Shown here piece by piece: positions 6,772 through 10,674 of a stretch of DNA of 10,674 nt. Location: NCBI GenBank assembly GCA_002361235.1, contig DESI01000076.1:1-10674 (forward strand), read 5' to 3'. This stretch comes from Porphyromonadaceae bacterium UBA3318. Its GTDB lineage: Bacteria > Bacteroidota > Bacteroidia > Bacteroidales > Muribaculaceae. Position 1 is the stretch's first letter, and every line of letters starts with the position of its first letter. The position numbers and the translations under genes are program-made. A model generated the notes under the pieces. It did no database searches. It saw only the letters and a program-made list of their open reading frames with translations, and was not told where the DNA came from.

Positions 6772-9229
6772 AGATGAGGTAGGGGAAAGGCTTGGCGCCG
6801 CAAATGTGGCGCGTCATGGGGAAATCAGGACACTGCTTACGGACTCGCGGGAACTCGAGGATCCGGAAGGGACATTGTTTTTCGCGATCCGGACCAAAGG
6901 AAATGACGGCCACCGTTACATCGGCGACCTGTACCGCCGCGGTGTGCGCAACTTCGTGGTGGAACGTGTGCCGGAGGAGTTTCGCGACGCCACGGACGTG
7001 AATTTCATAGTCGTAGACGATGTGGTGGGCGCGTTGCAGAAACTCACAGCGCGAGACGCATCGTTTCAGGGTTCACTGTTAGCCATTACCGGCTCGCGCG
7101 GCAAGACCACGCTGAAGGAATGGATATTCCAGCTGATGGAGCCGTTGGCCGACGTGTCGCGCAGCCCGCGCAGCTTCAATTCGCAGATAGGCGTGCCGCT
7201 GTCGATGTGGGGACTGTCGGAATCGGCCGCCCTCGGCATAGTGGAGGCCGGCATCTCGCGTACGGGCGAAATGCAGGCGTTGGCCGACGTGATACGCCCC
7301 GATGTGGTGATAATAACCAATGTGTCGGACCCTCACAGCGAAGGGTTTGCGGACGATGCCGAAAAGGCGCGCGAGAAATGCCTGCTTGCATCACGCCCGG
7401 AGACCGGGACGGTAATCTATTGCCGTGATTATAAGCTGATTTCCGATGCCTTGGAGCAGGTCGCGCCCGGCAAGCAAAGAATCAGATGGTCATACACTGA
7501 TTCCGAGGCCGATGTGCATATAGTAAAGGGAGAGGCCAAGGACGGTTTAGTCAGCCTTACATACCGGTATAAAGGAGAGGAGCACGAGCTGGAGGCACCG
7601 CTGACGTCGGACGCCGACTTCGAAAACGCCGCCAACGCGCTGACGTTCATGCTGTACAGCGGCGTGGACGCGCAGGAGATAGCGCGCAATTTCAAGGACC
7701 TGCACAAGCTCGGCACGCGCCTGAACGTGAGCGACGGCGTGAATGGCTGCATATTGATACACGACCAGTACACTTCCGATTTCTCGTCGCTGCGGCCGGC
7801 GCTGCACTTCGCGCGTCGTCGTCAGACTCCCGGCAGCGGGCTGACGCTGATACTGAGCGACCTGCATCACGAGACATCGGACACCGATACGCTTTACCGG
7901 CAGGTAAGCCGGCTTGTCAAGAGCGCGGGCGTGTCGCGTTTTGTGGGTATCGGGCCGAAACTGGCGGCTCACCGCGAACTGTTCGGCGACAACGCCGAGT
8001 GCTACGAAAGCCTGGGGCAGTTCACGGCGTCACGCTCCGGCTCCGACTTCAACAACGAGACCATCCTGCTGAAAGGAAGTCCCGAAGCCGGATTTGAGGA
8101 AATAGAGGAGATGCTTGAGGCGCGCCGTCACGAGACGGTGTTAGAGGTGAATCTTGACGCCATCGTCAGCAATTTCAATCAGTTCCGCCGTCATCTGCAG
8201 AAAGGCACGGGTATAGTGTGCATGGTCAAGGCGTCGGGTTACGGCGCCGGCAGCTACGAGATAGCCAAGACGCTGCAGGATGCCGGAGCGGCATACCTGG
8301 CCGTGGCGGTGCTGGACGAGGGCGTGGAACTCCGCGACAAAGGGATCACCATGCCTGTAATGGTGATGAACCCGAGGGTGGCCAACTACAAGTCGATGTT
8401 CGCCAACCGTCTGGAGCCGGAGATATATTCGTTCGGGATGCTGGAGGATGTGATACGCGAGGCGCGCAAGAACGGCGTGAGCGGTTATCCCATCCATATC
8501 AAGCTCGACACCGGTATGCACCGCATGGGTTTCATCGGCGATGAATTGCCGGAGCTGATGCGACGTCTCGAAGGTGTGGAGGAGGTGAAGGTGCGCAGCG
8601 TGTTCACGCATCTGTGCGTGGCCGACTGCCCGGACCAGGAGGAATACACGCAACTTCAGCTGAAGCGATATGCCGAATGGTCGCAATATATCGTGGACCA
8701 TACCGACGGCCGGGTGTTGCGTCATGTGCTTAATACGGCCGGCATACTCCGTTATCCGGAGCATCATTACGATATGGCGCGCCTGGGCATCGGCCTGTAC
8801 GGGGTCATGCCCTTGGAGATGCCTGATGAGAAGCCGTTGGCAGTTGTGTCGACGTTGCGCACCGTGATATGCGCCATCCACGAATGGAAGGCCGGCGAGA
8901 CGGTGGGTTACGGCCGCCGGGGCGTGTTGAAGCGCGACTCCAGGATAGCCACCATCGCCATCGGATATGCCGACGGCATGAACCGCCACTTCGGGCGCGG
9001 AGCCGTGAACGTGATAGTGAACGGCAAGGAGGCGCCGACGGTAGGCAACATCTGCATGGACGCCTGCATGATCGACGTGACGGACATAGACTGCAAGGTA
9101 GGCGACGCCGTGGAGATCTTCGGCCGTCAGGCTCCCGTGGAACGCCTGGCCGATGTGCTCGACACCATCCCCTACGAGATCCTGACCTCCGTCTCCCCCC
9201 GCGTCAAGCGCGTCTACTACCGCGAATAA
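6758..9229 (+). CDS. murF-alr: MurF-Alr fusion: UDP-MurNAc-tripeptide:D-Ala-D-Ala ligase / alanine racemase
   Basis: Two steps of cytoplasmic peptidoglycan precursor synthesis in one 823-residue protein. The N-terminal half is a Mur ligase (MurF type) that adds D-Ala-D-Ala to the UDP-MurNAc-tripeptide. The C-terminal half makes D-alanine from L-alanine with pyridoxal phosphate. MurF motifs: P-loop ITGSRGKTT (GSRGKTT at 112-118), RSFNSQIGVPLS, EAGISRTGEM (metal-binding Glu), ITNVSDPHSEGF with a following AREK lysine, and IHDQYTSDFSS. Alr begins near residue 460. Its PLP lysine is Lys491 in MVKASGYGAG, followed by DTGMHRMGF, LNTAGIL, ARLGIGLYG, GYGRRGV, the second catalytic base Tyr737 in AIGYADGM, and GNICMDACMIDV. 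The fusion is typical of Bacteroidetes. Start choice: ATG at 6758, in the second copy of the duplicated junction; an in-frame GTG lies at 6755, and the upstream ATG at 6736 is out of frame. Last gene of the operon, with a plus-strand terminator about 75 bp downstream. Confidence 0.95.
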   Translation: MVRTIDEVGERLGAANVARHGEIRTLLTDSRELEDPEGTLFFAIRTKGNDGHRYIGDLYRRGVRNFVVERVPEEFRDATDVNFIVVDDVVGALQKLTARDASFQGSLLAITGSRGKTTLKEWIFQLMEPLADVSRSPRSFNSQIGVPLSMWGLSESAALGIVEAGISRTGEMQALADVIRPDVVIITNVSDPHSEGFADDAEKAREKCLLASRPETGTVIYCRDYKLISDALEQVAPGKQRIRWSYTDSEADVHIVKGEAKDGLVSLTYRYKGEEHELEAPLTSDADFENAANALTFMLYSGVDAQEIARNFKDLHKLGTRLNVSDGVNGCILIHDQYTSDFSSLRPALHFARRRQTPGSGLTLILSDLHHETSDTDTLYRQVSRLVKSAGVSRFVGIGPKLAAHRELFGDNAECYESLGQFTASRSGSDFNNETILLKGSPEAGFEEIEEMLEARRHETVLEVNLDAIVSNFNQFRRHLQKGTGIVCMVKASGYGAGSYEIAKTLQDAGAAYLAVAVLDEGVELRDKGITMPVMVMNPRVANYKSMFANRLEPEIYSFGMLEDVIREARKNGVSGYPIHIKLDTGMHRMGFIGDELPELMRRLEGVEEVKVRSVFTHLCVADCPDQEEYTQLQLKRYAEWSQYIVDHTDGRVLRHVLNTAGILRYPEHHYDMARLGIGLYGVMPLEMPDEKPLAVVSTLRTVICAIHEWKAGETVGYGRRGVLKRDSRIATIAIGYADGMNRHFGRGAVNVIVNGKEAPTVGNICMDACMIDVTDIDCKVGDAVEIFGRQAPVERLADVLDTIPYEILTSVSPRVKRVYYRE

Positions 9230-9240
9230 GGATATCTTAA

Positions 9241-9290
9241 GTTTAAGAAGTTAAGAAGTTAAGAAAGTTAAGAAAGTTAAGAAAGTTAAG
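9241..9290 (+). repeat. GTTAAGAA-type short tandem repeat array
   Basis: About six degenerate units follow the murF-alr stop by 11 bp: GTTTAAGAA, GTTAAGAA, three copies of GTTAAGAAA and a final partial GTTAAG. The unit is 8 to 9 bp, so copy-number slippage is plausible. One strand is purine-rich. It lies between the stop codon and the operon terminator, so it would be part of the 3' untranslated region. Confidence 0.9.
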
Positions 9291-9302
9291 ATAAATGTGG
9301 AC

Positions 9303-9340
9303 CGGACTCGTTGGATATATCTAACGGGTCCGATTGTTTT
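9303..9340 (+). terminator. Intrinsic terminator of the nnr to murF-alr operon
   Basis: CGGACTCGTT (9303-9312) pairs with AACGGGTCCG (9323-9332). The self-complementary GATATATC between them allows pairing almost to the tip. The tail is ATTGTTTT. The one imperfect pair (9308 with 9327) is a T-G wobble on the plus strand but an A-C mismatch on the minus strand, which supports rightward use. It lies about 75 bp after the murF-alr stop. Confidence 0.75.
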
Positions 9341-9382
9341 ATGGTTAAGCAACAGTTGCTGAAAAAAGCAGGGTCTACAAAT

Positions 9383-9412
9383 AAAAAACAGACGCATATC
9401 ACTATGCATCTG
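9383..9412 (-). terminator. Intrinsic terminator of the candidate RNA
   Basis: On the minus strand CAGATGCAT and ATGCGTCTG form a 9-bp stem (one G-U) around the loop AGTGAT, followed by TTTTTTATTTG. The six-U run directly after the stem is the best intrinsic terminator in the window. No minus-strand coding gene ends here; the nearest upstream one, surE, ends about 400 bp earlier. Confidence 0.8.
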
Positions 9413-9655
9413 ATTTCCGACTAATCACAAATCACTTTGTAATTTCGCCGTGGGTCCTAATTCTAAAATAACTATTAATCCATAACTTTACTAATGCAAC
9501 AATAAATTGTCAATGAAACGATATCTTTCACTGGACTTTCGTCCAACACTAACGCTTTAAAAGTATGATTGCGGAGGAAACGTTAACAAAAACGGCAACC
9601 TCCCGAATCCGTGGATTCGTAGTGGAGCCGGCTCTTTCATGGCCTTCTCGTTTAC
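9383..9655 (-). ncRNA. Candidate structured noncoding RNA, about 270 nt, unassigned family
   Basis: A minus-strand promoter (9661-9692) and a strong minus-strand terminator (9383-9412) bracket a gene-free stretch full of hairpins. In 5' to 3' order: CGAATC-CACG-GATTCG (9604-9619); GGAGG/CCTCC enclosing CGTT/AACG (9573-9603); TGGAC-GAAA-GTCCA (9532-9545); a 9-bp stem closed by GTGA (9423-9444); and the terminator. The GAAA and GTGA loops are GNRA tetraloops only on the minus strand. The odd pairs at 9426/9441 and 9393/9408 are G-U wobbles on the minus strand but C-A mismatches on the plus strand, so the orientation is well supported. I do not recognise tmRNA, RNase P RNA or SRP RNA signatures. 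A 6S-like or lineage-specific regulatory RNA, or the leader of a short peptide, remains possible. Confidence 0.5.
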
Positions 9656-9660
9656 GAATG

Positions 9661-9692
9661 CAAAGTTAAGCAACAATTCCGATATGAACAAG
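9661..9692 (-). promoter_or_regulatory. Promoter of the candidate RNA
   Basis: On the minus strand CTTG (9692-9689) is followed after exactly 20 nt by TAACTTTG (9668-9661), a perfect Bacteroidetes -7 box with a 3 of 4 -33 box. Transcription would start near 9655. There is no coding gene in front of it, only the hairpin series. Confidence 0.6.
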
Positions 9693-9702
9693 AAACCACG
9701 GT

Positions 9703-9755
9703 GCAGAATTTAACACTTTTAGATAATTTAAATTATCAAATGTGTTAAAATCTGC
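9703..9755. promoter_or_regulatory. 53-nt near-perfect palindrome upstream of the candidate RNA promoter
   Basis: GCAGA/TCTGC (9703-9707 and 9751-9755), TTTAACAC/GTGTTAAA (9709-9716 and 9742-9749) and the central 16-bp palindrome GATAATTTAAATTATC (9722-9737) are nested on one axis. There is no U-run directly after it on either strand, so it is a weak fit to an intrinsic terminator for surE, whose stop is about 55 bp away. It ends 10 bp upstream of the -33 box of the RNA promoter, so it could be an operator. Confidence 0.5.
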
Positions 9756-9809
9756 AAAAATTGGTCTAATTGGAACTTAAGTTGCTAAAAAGGGTAAATC
9801 ATACACTTA

Positions 9810-10604
9810 TTAAATGCCGGGGCTGTTGTATGAATCCACCGCTTCGGGCAGCCAGGGGATGTCGAGATTGCACGCAGCGTTGACGGCGCGTTCTATGGCC
9901 ACGGGCACCACGGAGACGATGCCGTGGCTCAGCGCCCACTCGTCGGTCCGGTCGTTGTCCGGCTCCAGGTTCTCGTATTTGCCCGTCAGCCAGTAGAAAG
10001 GATGTCCGTGCGGGTCGAAGTATTCCTGATATTCGTCGTTCCAGCGCCCCTTGCATGGCACGCAGAGCTGCATGCGTTCAGGCACATGGTCGATATTGGG
10101 TACGTTGACGTTAAGGCATACGCCCTCGGGCAGACCGTGCTTAAGCGTGGCTTCGGTCAGGATGTCAATGGCCTTGTAACAGGGCATGAAATTGGCGTCC
10201 ATGGAATGGTCCGTGAGCGAGTAACCGATGGAGGGGATGCCGAAGGCGCACCCTTCCATGGTGGCGCCCATGGTGCCGGAATACAGCACGTTGACGGCCG
10301 CGTTTGAGCCGTGGTTTATGCCCGCCACCACCAGGTCGGGGGTGCGGTCCAGGATATGGTGCATGGCCAGCTTGACACAGTCCACGGGGGTGCCGGACAC
10401 TGTGTACATCTTGGCGCCGTTGTAGTCGGGCATCTGCCTGACGTGGAGAGGGGCGTTGACGGTTATGGCCATGGACTGGCCGGAACGGGGCTCGTCGGGG
10501 CAGATGGCCACGACGTCGCCGAAGGCCAGCATGCGGTCTATGAGTTCATGCACGCCGTTGGCGCGGTAGCTGTCGTCGTTGGTGACAAGTATGAGTGGCT
10601 TCAT
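9810..10604 (-). CDS. surE: 5'/3'-nucleotidase SurE
   Basis: Metal-dependent phosphatase that removes phosphate from nucleoside 5'- and 3'-monophosphates (and in some species short polyphosphate), linked to stationary-phase survival; cytoplasmic. The 264-residue length is normal. The N-terminus ILVTNDDSYRANG carries the metal-binding Asp10 and Asp11. PRSGQSMAIT supplies Ser41, and VAGINHGSN supplies Asn97, completing the usual metal site. Other family blocks are YTVSGTPVDCVKLA (67-80), VLYSGTMGATMEG (106-118) and a C-terminal DEWALSHGIVSVVP. The first residue after the Asp pair is Ser where Gly is common (NDDG). The ATG at 10604 begins directly with the conserved strand, so the start is secure. 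No sigma consensus was seen in the 70 bp upstream, so it may be transcribed with a gene beyond the window. lpxB, the neighbour I recall in some Bacteroides, does not follow it here. Confidence 0.96.
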   Translation of the reverse strand: MKPLILVTNDDSYRANGVHELIDRMLAFGDVVAICPDEPRSGQSMAITVNAPLHVRQMPDYNGAKMYTVSGTPVDCVKLAMHHILDRTPDLVVAGINHGSNAAVNVLYSGTMGATMEGCAFGIPSIGYSLTDHSMDANFMPCYKAIDILTEATLKHGLPEGVCLNVNVPNIDHVPERMQLCVPCKGRWNDEYQEYFDPHGHPFYWLTGKYENLEPDNDRTDEWALSHGIVSVVPVAIERAVNAACNLDIPWLPEAVDSYNSPGI

Positions 10605-10634
10605 GTTAATTTGGGTTTTGGATTAAAATGGGGG

Positions 10635-10670
10635 CCGGCTGACGCCGGAGGAACCGGCGCTTCGCACCGG
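10635..10670 (-). other. Two adjacent GC-rich hairpins upstream of surE
   Basis: On the minus strand CCGGTGC-GAA-GCGCCGG (10670-10654, 7 bp with one wobble) is followed by CCGGC-GTCA-GCCGG (10648-10635) and then CCCCCATTTTAA. They could be the end of an upstream transcript or a structured surE leader. The window edge prevents a decision. Confidence 0.35.
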
Positions 10671-10674
10671 AACA

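Noticed and set aside
6736..6777. The 13-codon frame from the first murF-like ATG as a functional gene
   Set aside because: It consists entirely of the duplicated junction read out of frame; it is a relic or at most a coupling element, not a protein gene.
8141..8989. A 282-codon open frame antisense to the Alr domain
   Set aside because: Same artefact: His-rich composition, no domain, and it lies wholly within a well-supported racemase domain.
9348..9360. Short palindrome AGCAACAGTTGCT as a terminator
   Set aside because: The usable stem is only about 5 bp, and the run after it on the plus strand is A, not U, so it fits neither strand.
9341..9660. tRNA, tmRNA, RNase P RNA or SRP RNA in the gap left of surE
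   Set aside because: No cloverleaf with a T-loop, no tmRNA tag frame, and no RNase P or SRP signature loop was found, so only an unassigned structured RNA is reported.

Overview
The window looks like chromosomal DNA of a gut Bacteroidales bacterium, most likely Muribaculaceae or a close relative. Three things point there. MurF and alanine racemase are fused in one polypeptide, as is usual in Bacteroidetes. A DUF4831-type secreted protein, a family I know from Bacteroidetes, lies in the main operon. The promoters that can be recognised fit the Bacteroidetes primary sigma consensus (TTTG, about 20 bp, TAnnTTTG). Coding DNA is GC-rich and the intergenic DNA is strikingly AT-rich. Family placement is inference.

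Layout. Positions 1-139 hold no gene but contain a hairpin that may end the leftmost operon. Positions 140-2250 (minus strand) carry two glycosyltransferase genes, a GT-A family 2 enzyme followed by a GT-B enzyme, probably for a surface glycan. Positions 2251-2605 are a divergent intergenic region. It holds a 226-bp element bounded by perfect 21-bp inverted repeats and flanked by a 4-bp direct repeat (MITE-like or invertible), then a consensus promoter that fires rightward. Positions 2606-9229 (plus strand) form a compact five-gene operon: nnr (NAD(P)HX repair), a DUF4831 secreted protein, xseA and xseB (exonuclease VII), and the murF-alr fusion (peptidoglycan precursor synthesis). Gaps within it are short, and two junctions carry small perfect duplications around the translation start. 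One of these, at xseB/murF, appears to have displaced the murF start by 22 bp.

Positions 9230-9809 are gene-free but busy: a GTTAAGAA-type tandem repeat array, a plus-strand terminator for the operon, and on the minus strand a promoter, a series of hairpins and a strong intrinsic terminator. Together these last elements define a candidate noncoding RNA of about 270 nt. G-U wobbles and GNRA tetraloops that work only on the minus strand support its orientation. A 53-nt near-palindrome sits just upstream of that promoter. Positions 9810-10604 (minus strand) carry surE, and GC-rich hairpins lie upstream of it at the window edge.

The protein-coding content is mostly housekeeping. The items most worth following are the 226-bp inverted-repeat element, the candidate RNA, and the duplicated start region of murF-alr. 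I see no defence system, CRISPR array, tRNA, rRNA or transposase gene.
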